DNA of 60,000 bases, taken from Tubulanus polymorphus (Eukaryota > Nemertea > Palaeonemertea > Tubulaniformes > Tubulanidae). A program made the position numbers and the translations under genes. This document shows, one piece after another, positions 1-26,339 of this stretch (positions are counted from its first letter, which is position 1; each line of letters opens with the position of its first letter). Below the pieces are notes generated by a model. That model was not told the DNA's origin. It worked only from the letters and a program-made list of their open reading frames with translations, and did no database searches. The stretch is from positions 21,286,650 to 21,346,649 of the forward strand of contig NC_134026.1 of assembly GCF_964204645.1 (NCBI RefSeq), written 5' to 3'.

Positions 1-396
1 TCGAAATGCAGTTTAGTTCGGTGGGGTCATTTTTGTGATATACGCTAAATTCTAAATACATTTTAGTTCGGTGAGGTCATTTTTGTGATATACACTAAAT
101 TCTAAATGCAGTTTAGTTCGGTGAGGTCATTTTTGTGATATACACTAAATTCTAAATGCAGTTTAGTTCGGTGAGGTCATTTTTGTGATATACGCTAAAT
201 TCTAAATACATTTTAGTTCGGTGAGGTCATTTTTGTGATATACACTAAATTCTAAATGCAGTTTAGTTCGGTGAGGTCATTTTTGTGATATACGCTAAAT
301 TCTAAATGCAGTTTAGTTCGGTGGGGTCATTTTTGTGATATACGCTAAATTCTAAATGCAGTTTAGTTCGGTGGGGTCATTTTTGTTATATATAGG
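1..396. repeat. 50-bp minisatellite array (about 8 copies, cut by window edge)
   Basis: A 50-bp unit repeats head to tail; the marker TAGTTCGGTG recurs at 14, 64, 114 and 164 and onward. Copies vary at a few fixed sites: GTGGGG or GTGAGG, TACGC or TACAC, and AATGCAG or AATACAT. The last copy decays at about 385-396 (TTTGTTATATATAGG). The array begins before the window, so its true length is unknown. Confidence 0.97.
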
Positions 397-1727
397 CCCT
401 ACATGACAGAATGAGAATTTCAGCTGTAATCTATAAAACGGCGACTAGAGACAAATATTTCTTTACCTTGAGGAAGCCACATTTTAAAGGCTATGTCATG
501 AATGACGAGGGTCTTCCCTTGAATTTTCATGGATGGCCCCTCAATTATTTCTCAAAGACGTGGTAGATATTTAGGATAGATGTCCCCGCTGGTACTACCG
601 CTGATTACTAAAGGAATATCTCCATAATAGTGGCGTTCAGTACTAAGTGTTAAATTGAATTGAATTATTCAAGGCCACCTATTTGTGGCTTATTCAGTAC
701 CGTACTGACATACCGGGCTTATTAAGCACCGAAAACTCGATCTAGGTCAGTATTTGTAGCTGGCCATGTATTTTCTGCAATGTAGATACAGATTCAGTGC
801 TTAGCAAGCCACAAGCCACATATATTGTAGTTAGCTACATAAAACGGGGGGATGAATGTCGTTTATTCACACACATGGCAGTTTTTATTCATTTTTGACT
901 CCTCATTTTTAATGTAAGAAGTCACTAAAAAGAATGACGATATATATTTCAACGTTTTTCACTCACATTAGCTACATTAATAGTTGTAACACCGAATTGA
1001 CCGTTCAAACTACCATCCAAAAGACAGGAGTGTAGGTTAAGAATGGATTTAAGATATATACAAGAAAACGATGTTAGCATAGAAATGCCATCTTGAAATT
1101 TCGCTCAATATCAGCGTCACTTCAGCGGGCTAACTAAGTGCCTTATCACGTGTGAACGCAACTCGCTCTGTAAACGTATTCTGGCAATTCATAACCCCAG
1201 AATCTCATGTGAACTCAACTATTGCTATTAAATACAAGTCATAGGCAATGTTTTCCTGAAATCAGTGGAGTTTTTTGTCAGACACAATTCAGTGCACTAA
1301 TTAAAAACCAATAAATGACTGATATAGCGCGTATTGGTTATTAGATTACCCGCTGTTGAAGTGGCCCGTCTTAAAATGGTTTCATATCGATGTCTGCGCA
1401 TGAGAGGCTACGTGGGCATGCAAGTAGCAGCAATCCACAGAAGAAAAAGGTGTGGGGGCCCTACCTTCCGGAGAAAATTTTGTATTCTTAGCTCACTTAG
1501 CTCACATACGCTTCAGTGGATTGTCTTGATGTTTGGTTAATGGTACGTGTATCTACCCTAGAGACATCTGCAGCACAAAAACTTGGCCCGACCAAAATTA
1601 GGATGGCCGACTTGTGGCAGTGAAGATGGTGCACCTCCTTGTAGGTTGAAGTTCCTTATATGTTGGACAATTTCTGTCGCCCGTACCATGGATGTATAAA
1701 CTAGAGTTTATAGGCTACTTCCATGGT
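397..1727. other. Non-coding stretch with a fragment of a dispersed repeat
   Basis: No exon with splice sites or recognisable protein was found here. Around 1508-1625 a fragment resembles sequence at 6240-6365: both contain TTGATGTTTGG- or TTGATATTTGG-like text, then CATCT followed by CACAAAAAC or CCCAAAAAA and TTGGCCCGA. It is an old dispersed repeat of unknown class. Confidence 0.5.
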
Positions 1728-2016
1728 CTTATATAGTGCTAAATCCAGCTCAGGGCGCTCAACTTTCCAGTATTATTACCCCCAGCCTATAAACTCTGAC
1801 CATTTAACAGTCATCTCTCCCAGTGGAGATGTAGCATCCAAGCAACTAATAAGCATTCAGGAGTCATTAATCTAGGAAGCCATTTACTCCTGGGTGGAGA
1901 AAGGCAATGAGATAAGTGTCTCTCCCGGGGACACTAGACGATAATGTACGGGGTTCAAACCCCGGCTTCCCAGAGTCGAACGCTCTAACCACTCGCCTAC
2001 GCCGCTCGCTGGGGTT
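1728..2016 (-). mobile_element. tRNA-derived SINE, family S1, minus orientation
   Basis: Read on the minus strand, the head resembles a tRNA: GAGTGGTTAGAGCG (A-box-like) followed by GGGGTTTGAACCCCG (B box). A body then holds GACACTTATCTCATTGCC and CACCCAGGAGTAAATGG, and the end has TAATAATACTGG and GCACTATATAAG. The same body and tail occur on the plus strand at 56035-56366, so this is one dispersed family. The body resembles the conserved central domain shared by many marine invertebrate SINEs; that assignment is from memory. Confidence 0.8.
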
Positions 2017-2171
2017 GATTAAGTTTACTAATTTTACCTTATTACTAAAGCTTATTACTGGCCAGCAATCATGCAACACGCTGCGACAGAAAATGTCAAT
2101 TAAAAGCAGTCGTTTACCACTACCAAAGCCTTCATCATCTAATTATCATTACGTGGGATGTGATTAATTGA

Positions 2172-2498
2172 CAAGGCCGTTAAAGGAAGGGCGCACGAGC
2201 GTATTTTTTTGTGCAATCGCAGCGAATTCATAAATCGCACGAAGAAGTTGGCCATGTACCCGTATCAAATCGACTGCAAATTCGCTCGTCTCACCGCACT
2301 CAGCGTATTCCGTCGAGCAATCGATTTTTATCGACCAATAGGACGCATTGTTGATATCACATGATTTGTGAACCATCGCCCATTAAGCGGCGTATGCCGT
2401 CTGAACGTCGACTTGTATGTGAGGTGTGCCCGCTCGTATCGGGCAAATTCGATTATCAATTTCGGGTGAAAAACATACGCCCGTGTGCCTTTTAACTT
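2172..2498. mobile_element. Probable MITE with imperfect terminal inverted repeats
   Basis: The left part GGGCGCACGAGCGTATTTTT (2189-2208) is nearly the reverse complement of AAAAACATACGCCCGTGTGCC at about 2470-2490. The matching continues outward through GTTAAA-like text. The interior is CpG-richer than its flanks and has no intact long reading frame. No clear target-site duplication was seen. Confidence 0.5.
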
Positions 2499-2534
2499 TG
2501 CTCGCCGTATTCACCGTCTTTAAAGAGGTCTTGT

Positions 2535-2768
2535 CCTGTGCGGTTAGTTCAGTTGGTTGAGTGGAGGACTGGGAACCAAGAGATCCCTAGTTCGAGATCA
2601 CTTCGTGGCGTTCGTTGTAGAGACTAAGCTCTGCTAACTTAGTCGGGTTGTGAGCCATAACACCTATAAAAAGGCCCTGGTCCACTAACGTTACACTGTT
2701 ACTTGCAGTTGGGACTAAAAACTCTTCTAAACTATAGCTTCTAGCTTTAATGATAATAATAATAGTTT
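2535..2768 (+). mobile_element. tRNA-derived SINE, family S2
   Basis: The head GCGGTTAGTTCAGTTGG matches a Pol III A box (canonical TAGCTCAGTTGG) and CTAGTTCGAGATC about 40 nt later matches a B box. An unrelated body follows, ending in a TGATAATAATAATAG tail typical of SINE 3' ends. The first half folds only partly as a tRNA and the element carries no tRNA-type 3' acceptor half, so it is not a functional tRNA gene. Its body differs from family S1. Confidence 0.75.
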
Positions 2769-4209
2769 GTCCAAAGGATAGGCTCGTCTTCTAGCAGATG
2801 GTATTTAGCTTCTAGGGGGGATGAGATAGATGAGTTGTAACAATCCTAGCTGATTAAATGAGCCTGCAGGTGAAATCATGTCTATTATACCAGAGCCCTG
2901 ACAGCCTTGTAACACTCGCACTTAATCGATGTTATGTTTAGTGTAGCCGGTAGAGTCTATTTGCTTTTATGCTTTGAAAATGTTGTCGCAAAAAAAATCT
3001 CTGCTTTCGGCATGAAAAATTCAGCATTTCGTTGCCCGCTTTCGACATATATATGGCATACTTGATAGCGCGTGAGAGATTCGGATAGGCTACCAAGGTA
3101 ACAACGGATATTTATGTGATACCTTCTGACTTAATTACACCTCCGGTACATTAATTATGTATATATACTCATCAGTATCAGTACCAACTGCCTGTGTAAT
3201 GCATACGAGACCGATCAGGCGAAATTTCTACCACAAAAATTCGACGGCGAAATTCGTGATAGTTAATTTATGGTTTCGAATTTTTGCTATGTTTTTCGAT
3301 TACTGCGTAATGGTAGTTGATACCCTACGTATTCTTAAATGATGATTTTCCATTAGCGGGATTGTTGATACATTAGAGGTAAAAATTTGAAATTAGAAAA
3401 TTGGACGATTCGGCACAGTTGCTACAAACAGTGTTCCCTTAATAAGAAAGCTAGGGGTGGATTTAAGGGGTGGTCTCGGGGGGAGGGGGTCTGGACACCT
3501 GCCTACTATTCAGGTGGCTTTTTTCATCGGATAGTTAAAACCAGCAAGTTTAAAGTCATCCTCTCGCAATGTGTGTCTGTTCTGATGTATTTCTTCGAAA
3601 ACATCTTACCACCGAGGGTGGCACCCTGCTCGTGGCATTCGACTTGGCTGCCTAATCCGAGATTTACCTTTTCTTTTCTCCTGGACCCGGCCTTCCAATT
3701 TACCTATAGATCCTGAAGTTCAAGATAATCTGATTGAGTTTGGGCTTCATTGGAGCATGGACGTATCTAGTTTATACGTCCATGATTGGAGCACCGAGGA
3801 CTGCTCATATCTTAAGCCAAACACAGCAACGTTTAAACAAGATTCACTTTTTTTCGGGACCACGCGCAATGCTCTATTACTTGAAATACTGTTTCCTGAA
3901 GGACGATTTTTCTCTAAAAAAAGGTGTTCATGTTCCCTAGCAACATACACACTGTCTAACACATACATTTAAAACTAGTGAAAAATGGTTTTTAATTTTC
4001 ACTTTTCGTGTAATTTGCACTGTGTGCGCTAGGTCTAAACCAGTTTATTGGGCATGTTGGACCTATCACAATTGTTGTTTGGAAACCACAATAAAAATCA
4101 ATTTTTCAGGATTCTTTTTGATATTTTTTTTTCCAAAATTTATCCATATACGTATACATCAGCTGATATACACGTAAATAAATGATTTTTTTCGTAAATT
4201 TTTTTCTAG
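2769..4209. other. Probable 5' intron of the HECTD2-like gene
   Basis: No exon is recognisable. The segment ends in a pyrimidine-rich tract and the acceptor used by the first exon seen (TTTTTTTCTAG, up to 4209). It includes a short palindrome at 3756-3784 and a G-rich stretch near 3455-3500. The start codon and first exon(s) of the gene were not found here and are probably upstream of the window. Confidence 0.5.
3756..3784. repeat. Perfect 11-bp palindrome, copy 1
   Basis: CATGGACGTAT and ATACGTCCATG form a perfect 11-bp stem around the 7-nt loop CTAGTTT. The same arms recur at 45195-45227. A degenerate relative occurs near 1687-1708. Confidence 0.9.
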
Positions 4210-18828
<14,619 letters not shown>

Positions 18829-19001
18829 AGAATGATGAAGCTCGACTGTGATCCGGTTTCCGTCGCGTTCTTGCCAGTAATATACGTACTCGCCCGCGTG
18901 TTTAAGAAATGAATACGTATCTATTTTCTCATGCTAGAAATATCCACAAAGCCATAGATGTGTGACATTGAAATGGCATTGATGATCATGGCTTCGGTTT
19001 G

Positions 19002-19180
19002 TACAGTAGAACCCGTTTGAGATACAGATCAGTTTGATCCTGATTAGATCTAGTCGACATATCATTAATCGGTTTTGTAAATTCATATCGTAAAAATGTG
19101 ATGTTTTATCTCATAAACTGGATTGATTTTTCTTGCCCTGAATAATCCAGATAAAGCTACTAGCACCGGGGTCTACTGTA
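19002..19180. mobile_element. Tigger/pogo-like MITE, copy 2
   Basis: The ends TACAGTAGAACCCGTTTGAG and GCACCGGGGTCTACTGTA are inverted and flanked by TA. It is 179 bp with no coding capacity, and related by its termini to the copy at 17537. It lies in the probable 3' UTR of HECTD2. Confidence 0.85.
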
Positions 19181-19282
19181 TTTGAAATTATTTTCTTATA
19201 TTGGTTAAGTACAGGTTTGCTGTAATTTTAATGTTTTCAATGATTTAATTTCGCATGAAGTGACATCGAGACTGACCTAGAA

Positions 19283-19544
19283 TAGGGCGGATCTATAGGG
19301 GCGTCCAAGTGCCCCACAAGATTTCAGGCTAAAAAATTCCTGATTCATCTTTTCCCGTTAAAAAAAGACAATTTGCAATTCATATATGTATACTATTTTT
19401 CCAGTGAATGTCTATGCTTTAGTTTCAAACAACACTTGGGAGGTGTACCAGCAATTAACCTTCCTCCTTTTTGCTCTCCACACATTACATTCCACTACCA
19501 CATGGGCCATTCTTTTCTTTTCATATTTGCCTAGATCCGCCCTG
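19283..19544. mobile_element. Family D MITE, copy D1 (GGGCGGATC ends)
   Basis: The left end AGGGCGGATCTATAGG and right end CCTAGATCCGCCCT are inverted repeats. It is 262 bp with no open frame. Ends of this kind recur at 19649, 27252 and 39568. Confidence 0.75.
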
Positions 19545-19648
19545 AGGTCATCATAGGGATGATAAGGCATTGTTTCATTTGTTTAGTAGTATACTGGTCA
19601 GTTTGTATATCATCGTGTGCATCTAGTCATTGAAAATTTATTTGTCAA

Positions 19649-19982
19649 CCAGGGACGGATCCAGAGGCTAATTTTGAAGAGCTTGTCACATTCTGAAAGG
19701 GCAATTTGATGTCACTGAGGGGACAGTTTTGAAGAACTTGTCACATCCCGTTGATCTTGCAAAGGGGTCAGTCATTTATTACGTACGCATTAGGGAAGGG
19801 GAGGGGTCAGTGGAAAATTCAAATTTTATGCGTACGTAATATATGAATAATCCCAAAGGCAATATTAGGGCATTACCACGTTGAAATGCCACAATTATCT
19901 TGATGACAAAATAGAAAAGGGCAGTCAAAAAAATTTGATGGACTAGCACAATTCTCACAACTCGCCCTGGATCTGCCCGTGG
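19649..19982. mobile_element. Family D MITE, copy D2, with a nested palindrome
   Basis: The ends CCAGGGACGGATCCAGAGG and CGCCCTGGATCTGCCCGTGG are inverted. Within it, ATTACGTACGCAT (19778-19790) and ATGCGTACGTAAT (19828-19840) form a perfect 13-bp stem, probably a second small element inserted into the first. Confidence 0.7.
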
Positions 19983-20456
19983 TCAACTCTAAAATTCAGA
20001 AAAAGCTGCATCATAAATCGATTGCTTGTGTATAATCGATGTTTTCCGTGTTCACCTATTGATGTAGTCGTTGAAAAGTGAGGTATACGTCTGTGAATTT
20101 CAAGGCTTCGTAGAATAATCCCACGATCGTAGCTTGGCTGTATCAATCGGAAGGATTGGTTCTAAGAGCATTAGTTCTCGAATTGTTCTGCGATCACTTT
20201 CGATCGAGGTTGATCCGTCCAAAAGCATGGAATTTCGATCGGAAATAGGTAAACAGTTGTGTGGTTTCGTTTACACATCGAAATATTTAAGTAAAAATCA
20301 AACACGCCTCAAATAGTCATGTCAATCCAGCATCGTCGGGATTAATCGCCAAAATTGTGCCTTTGTTTAACAGAAAATGTCCTTTTTCGGATTTACCTTT
20401 GACAATTGTGCCTGTCCCTTTGGATTTTGAGGGTTTTGCGAAAGTCTTGTATGATG

Positions 20457-20473
20457 CCTGGATCCACCCCTGT
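20457..20473. mobile_element. Family D end fragment
   Basis: CCTGGATCCACCCCTG matches the terminal repeat of family D. The matching left end is not evident, so this is a relic. Confidence 0.4.
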
Positions 20474-20556
20474 GGCTATGGCCCTATAGCAAAGACCATA
20501 GTTACTATACGGGTCAAATTGGACTCCATCGATCATAATAAGTTCCATTTTCTGTT

Positions 20557-20868
20557 TAGCCGCGATCACACGAGCATTTTTGGCCGGGGTCAAATTAGGC
20601 CCGTGCCAAATTTGGCCCGGAACTGATGAACTGTTCACACGAGTGCCAAATGGGCCAGAACCAAATTTTAGCACCAGACAAATGATTGCGTTTGAATTGC
20701 AACTGGCACCGGAAATGATCCACTTCGCTTTGTTTGAGCATTGTTTAGTATTGAGTGAATGGTTTGCGTGTGAACGCGCTCTCTAATTAGGCACGGGCCA
20801 AATTTGGCGCGAGCCTGATCCGTGCCAATTTGGCCCGGGCCAAATCGTCTCCGTGTGATTGTGGCTTT
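20557..20868 (+). mobile_element. Family A MITE, copy A3 (full length)
   Basis: It begins GCCGCGATCACACGAGC and ends TCCGTGTGATTGTGGC. Subterminal TTTGGCCCGGGCC-type motifs and the conserved middle (ATGATCCACTTCGCTTTG) are all present. Its length of about 310 bp equals A1, and it is the best-preserved copy with A1. Confidence 0.92.
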
Positions 20869-21366
20869 AGAAACACTTTTACACACCCACACCTGTAGAG
20901 CCCAATTACTTATCATTCATTGCAGTATCTTAAAACGATATTGTTGTATTATTTATTATATACTAGTGTCAGAAAGTTCACTATTTTTGCTAGAATATTT
21001 TCACAACAAAACAAAAATATATACTATACGATATATGAGTCCATGAACTTCAGTGTCCACTATACCTTTCAAATTTGGATTGTGTTCGTGTAATGTTGCA
21101 TTGAATTGGTGTAAAAATATTCTTATTACTACTGATAGGTTCCTCACTGCTTTTAGGACAATCAACTTTGTGTTTTAATATGCAAACTAGATTTTTCCTG
21201 GGTTCCATTTTTTAATGACCGGCAAAGATGAATTCGGAATGTGGATTGTTTTGTATGCACCTAAACCCATTTATAACCTAGATAAATGGTTTTGAATGTA
21301 ACTCGAGGGTTGATTCAAATTATGATTAAGAATTTTGTGCCTTTGATAAATTTGCTAGTTTTCAGT

Positions 21367-21570
21367 CAAGCAGGCCCGTAGTATGGGGGGGGGGGGGTTA
21401 AGTGGGTTATGACGAACCAGCCATAATCTGAAAAAGGTCCAGGAACCCTTGCATTGTGAGCATGTTTGCCGTCACTAGGGGACATTACCTTCGAGCAACG
21501 TTTTAAAATGGTCCACATTTTAAGAAAATTGAAGTACCCATAAAATCAGTCGCGTAACAGGCCTGCTTGG
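21367..21570. mobile_element. MITE with CAAGCAGGCCYG ends
   Basis: CAAGCAGGCCCGTAG on the left and ACAGGCCTGCTTGG on the right are inverted repeats. It is 204 bp and contains a run of 13 G at 21385-21397. No second copy was noted in the window. Confidence 0.6.
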
Positions 21571-21932
21571 TTTAATAGCAAATCTGCTGTCCTATGATTT
21601 AAGACCAGCACCATTGGACTCAAATTATGACTATTCATGAAATCATTTTTACTTAAATACCTGGGGATGGACTGATTACGCCTATGTTGAATTAAAAACT
21701 GGTCTTAGTTGAATAGAACAGTTTTAACATAAACCCATGGATAAATCAATTGCATACTTATCAGCCAATTTGAATTGGAGTTAGAGAATAAGTCGTTAAA
21801 ACCGGTCCAATTCTATGAAAGTGGGCTTTTGTTTAGTATACTGCCGTATAAGCATTTGTTTTGTTGACTTAGTGATCTGTATTTGTTGTATTTCGTTTTA
21901 CCTTATCTCTTTTAAGAAGCTTACATATTGTC

Positions 21933-21980
21933 AATAAAATGATAACAGTTCATACAAAATTGTGTATATGTACTTTTTAT
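21933..21980 (+). terminator. HECTD2: Candidate poly(A) signal of HECTD2
   Basis: AATAAA at 21933-21938 is followed about 20 nt later by a GT/T-rich stretch (TTGTGTATATGTACTTTTT), the arrangement expected of a cleavage site. TGTA-type upstream motifs lie just before it. Other AATAAA copies are at 22579 and 23371. This is inference from sequence only. Confidence 0.4.
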
Positions 21981-24900
21981 CACATTTCTATATGAAGGAC
22001 CCGGAGCAGAATAACTTTCGTATCTTGCGCCTATCCGCGAGGTTAACTGTTCCTGGTTTTCATCTAGGCCCAGTAGGACAAGCCCACCCTGTAAAAATGG
22101 CTCTTGACTGGACCGAAGCACCTGTGAGATGCGTGTCCATGGACTCCCGTGGTCTGTTTCTACATAATAGATTGAATTATCAGTGAGGCGTACCGTAAAT
22201 ACGCAGGAAATGAATAGGATAATGTGGGGAATAGAGCCGGGGATGATTTAACGAAAATCGAACCATATCGCCGAAGCAACCAAACCATAAAGAACGCCAA
22301 TGCTTCGATTTTGTTTCGACCGTCCGGCCCCAACACAGAGCTATTCTTGAAATTAATTCTCGATTCGTGTATACAGAAGGCAGCCAAAGATAAGTAATTC
22401 CGAAAAGAATTCCGAAACGTTTACGTTTTTCAGCAGTTCTTACAACTGCCTGGTACGTATAGGAGTTTGACGTTGTAATTGTTTTCCGTGAAACCACTTT
22501 TCTAGTACTTCCAGCGTCTAGTACGGGTAAAAATATCCACATTTTCTCTAAGATTCTAATCTATTTTGAAAATTGTTCAATAAACATCGGCGTACAGGGT
22601 ATATCTTTTTTTACGCTAAACGCCGAGCTACTAGAGGATAAAATCGTGCCAAGAGCGGGCTTTTTCGAGCGCGCTGCGCTCATTATTTCGCGCCTTGATT
22701 ACCGAAACGCACTCCACGGTGAAAGCGGGTCACGAGATCAGATCCAGCAGCTAGAAAGGAAAGTCGGAGGGCCTTTTGTCGGAGTCGATCACTAGCTGCG
22801 CTGCGAGTTTCTGCAAAACAAAAAACCAGCAGCAATTTTCCAAGAGCTCTTCGCTTTCTAGATCGTGGACAAATGAGCACCATTTTTCATCTTAGCGCCA
22901 GAACGATTTCTCTTTGAGATGCTACTTCACCGGTGTCTTGTACTGAAATCGATGCAGCCCCAGTTAATTCAACTAATTCTGTGAAATTCACCTTTTTGCG
23001 CTTATTGTCAGGGGAGTCGCTATGATTTTGTTTTAAGGGGGTCAGAATTGATACAAGAAACTATTCCTTGTGCACCGTATCCGGTTGAATGTTCTCAGTT
23101 TAGTTATAATTTTGGAAATTCTAAGCGTATTCTGGACCTATTCAGGCAAGATATACATATAATTGTGAAATTTCCGTATGCGAAAAATATTTGGGAACGA
23201 AATATGCGGAACTTGGATTTTAAAGGTCATTAGCACCACACCCCCCTCCCCTCCGCTATTGATGCCCGATTGTTAGTGCAAAAATATCAAAGACAATAAC
23301 TGAATATCCGAACATCCTTCAATTGTCAAGTCACCGACGTTGGGTTAGGCGCAATTTGCAGATTTTATCCAATAAAGAAATATGAAATACGGTAATTGAA
23401 AAGATAACCTTAACTCAATAATCTTCTCGCAGTGTTCGGAGTAAATATAAATTCGATGCGCTTTTATTAAGAGATTCGCTTCTTCTTGCGAGACTCGATT
23501 TTCTGATTACGTTCTCGATATACGTGTCAAGTTGATTTGTTTCTACCGTGGCAATAATTGACCATAATTCCTCGAGTCGCACAAAGATCGACATAATACC
23601 CACAATAAAATTCCATTTGCAACGCATTTAAGAGCTAGGCGCGCACCATTCGTTATACATTTTTAAGAGGCAATCGTTTTGTGATTGATGGAAGTTGATC
23701 GTTATTTATGAGTAGATAGTCGAATCATGATTATACTGCATGCTTGCCATGATTCGCCGTAATGTACTTCGACGCGTAGTTTGCATCCAGGTTTGCGGGC
23801 TCGGTCATCGTTGATGCGTGATGCGTGAACATGCGTGAACACACACACACTCCCGCGCTCACCTCGACGAATGTGTGCTGGTGTTCAGTAATCACGGAAT
23901 GGATGGTGTCAAGCGGTGTATTAAATGCGTCCGGCGTCGCGATCAAGGCGTCACAAACCCGCAATCATTATGCGCGGCAATGGAAAAGTCAATCCGCCGA
24001 TAACGCCAATATAGTTCATAAAAATTCATTGCGAATTTTTTGGCGAATTCGTTGACACTGAAGTCGATCCAAACAAGTTTCCCACCTCTCACTCCTCTCT
24101 CTACCGTGGCGATTCGAACCTTTAGAAAATTCAGAGGCCCTACGAGCGGATGTTCTTTTCAGGGGCGAATACAATTGCCCTTTTTTTCGGGTATCGCTGC
24201 CCCCCGCCGAAAATAGACGAAGATGCAACTGGCCGACTCTGCCCGGATGGGTTGTGCAGAAATGTCAGGTCACGCAATGAAAGAAAAAACAGTTCCTAAA
24301 TCTTTAAAAATCTTTGAAAATTTGTTTTCACATCTACTTTTTAGGCCTATGGTTTTTTGTTCCCTCTTCACAGGTGGTTATCGGTTTTTGTCTGAAAATT
24401 TCGCGCATTTGAAACTGAAAAGATGCTTCGTGATGAACGAAACGCCGGGTGGTTCGAGTTTCAGCGGAACTTTTTATAAGGTGTCCCCCCATGTCGGGTC
24501 CTGTGAGTAGGCTCTCACACAGAGAAAAGATGGGAAATTCGATCCCTTTTGAAAAATCCAGGGGATGGCCAAGTTACCGGGGTCAATTATTAGGATTCGA
24601 GACGAAGGCGGAAAAAATCGATTGTGATCGATCGCGCGCACGTGTTGGATTCAACCATGGATGAATTATCATTATTAGTCTATGGCGGCACAGTATGCAG
24701 GGAAGCAGGTAAGGTTGTAAATTAAACCAGGACTGCAGTTTGTCATTAACTTTTTGAGTCATCTGATTTACCATTTAATCGTGTCCCCCTTATTCTTGCT
24801 AAAGTGTTGTATAGGCCTACAGTAGTTGATTTGATACAAAATACTAGGTTCCTAATAAAGAAAATAGGCCTAAAGAATATTACTAGAGGCCTAAGGAAAT

Positions 24901-26339
24901 GTGGTCAAACCAGAGTGGTGTTCGCCTCAAAACCCACAGAGTGGACTATTTTGGGTGCAAGTAGACCAGTAGCCAAATGTTGTTGAGAGGCTGACAGATA
25001 ACAGGGTTTCTGGCTTCTGCCTAAATTTAGTCGGTCAGTCCTAAATTCACTGAGGCTTATCATCTGAGATATGGGTCTCTACCCAGTGGCCAGTGCCTGG
25101 TACCTTTCGTTGTAGGCCTGTGGTTATATAATGTCGATGATAAAACTCATATGGAACTGAATTTGTTGCTGGGTGCCTAATTAGTCAGGCCTTTGAGCTT
25201 GTTCTGAGCATTGATGGAGGTATCCCATATCCCTAAAATTATACGGTCACTGTAATAACCTGATCTGAATGATTGCTGGTACAGAACAGTATAGGCTACA
25301 CAGAGGATTTGAGATGGTATTTCTATAGACCTGACGGTAATGGTAGGCCTATTATAACAGGATTATTATTTGAAGAAGGTGAAGCCCATCAAACTGTTCC
25401 ATACCTAGTTAAACATTCATTTAATTTATATTCATCACCAGGCCCCCCTAGACCTATAACTTTTATTGATTGATTTAATTCTAAGGTCATTCGGTTTATT
25501 TTCCAATAGGTAAACAACCGTAACTTTTGGTGATTCAATCAAGATTTTAAGGCTCAAGGGACACAAATAGGCCTAGCAGGGTAGGTCCTACCTACAGTAA
25601 GCTTACATGTAGGCTGATAGGCACGATGTAATTTGAAGAATAGCGCCTATGGGTACTGTAATTCAGAATCATTAGACTTTGGATTGGGCTGATTTACAAA
25701 ACTTCTATTCTATAAGACCCCAAAAATTTCAAATGCCACATCAATGTAATGGCATTGTAATGTCAAAAAGGGTACAAAATTATCATTTTAACAATCTGAA
25801 AAGGGGCACGTTCTTTAAAACAAACAAAATATAGACCAGTTTCAATTAATTTACCCTAAAAAACTGAGACTCTCAGATCTTGCCCCTGGATCCATTTTTT
25901 TAAACGCAGGGATGTAAAATAATTGTAACAGGGGGCGAATATGTAGGTTTTCTCCAGTGACATAGGCCTCATTTCTCGGAACCAATCCCCTGGCTGATTG
26001 AAATCCTCGTCGGTGGCCTTCGAATATATGTACATCTGGAATGAGAACACAGTAACTCCAGGAAAACTTTTTCATGCTGAGCACATGTTCAGTATTAGTG
26101 TAGGAGGTGGGGGTGTAAAACCACAAAACTTCGTATCTGGGCCGAGAGATCATTGTGAAATACATCTAATCGGCCGGCGGTGTACAGACAAGTCTATACA
26201 TACATATAAAACAGGCGGCGCAATATATCATAGCCTTACATACCCAACTGTATTCGTTACTGGAGCTGTGTACATTATTACGTATCAATAGAAGAAAGGG
26301 GAAAAGTTAATTTGGATTCGAATACCGAGGTGTGTAGTT
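21981..26339. other. Gene-poor intergenic region
   Basis: No exon of a recognisable protein. Open frames of 60-120 codons on both strands have no motif I know, and such lengths are expected by chance at this base composition. A run GCGTGAACACACACACAC near 23835 and many AGGCCTA-type words are the only patterns noted. Confidence 0.5.

Larger units (their letters stand above)
18829..21960 (+). other. HECTD2: Probable HECTD2 3' untranslated region
   Basis: No AATAAA was found soon after the stop; the first canonical one seen downstream on this strand is at 21933. If that signal is used, the 3' UTR is about 3.1 kb and contains five small DNA elements (19002, 19283, 19649, 20557, 21367). Use of an earlier variant signal cannot be excluded. 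Confidence 0.4.

Noticed and set aside
1916-2010. Possible tRNA gene (B box GGTTTGAACCCC)
   Set aside because: It lacks a complete cloverleaf and is followed by the S1 SINE body shared with 56035-56366.
3447-3663. Possible family D element (GGGGTGGATTTAAGGGG)
   Set aside because: No convincing inverted right end could be found.
20393-20916. Overlapping frames on both strands
   Set aside because: They fall inside family A copy A3; similar frames at 4892-5101, 34126-34365 and 34532-34822 come from other copies.
22180-22542. 120-codon minus-strand frame
   Set aside because: No motif was recognised, it has an overlapping frame of similar length, and one or two frames this long are expected by chance.
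23731-23964. Minus-strand frame ending GTCGAG|GTGAGC like an exon with donor
   Set aside because: No acceptor or start in frame could be found and no protein family was recognised.
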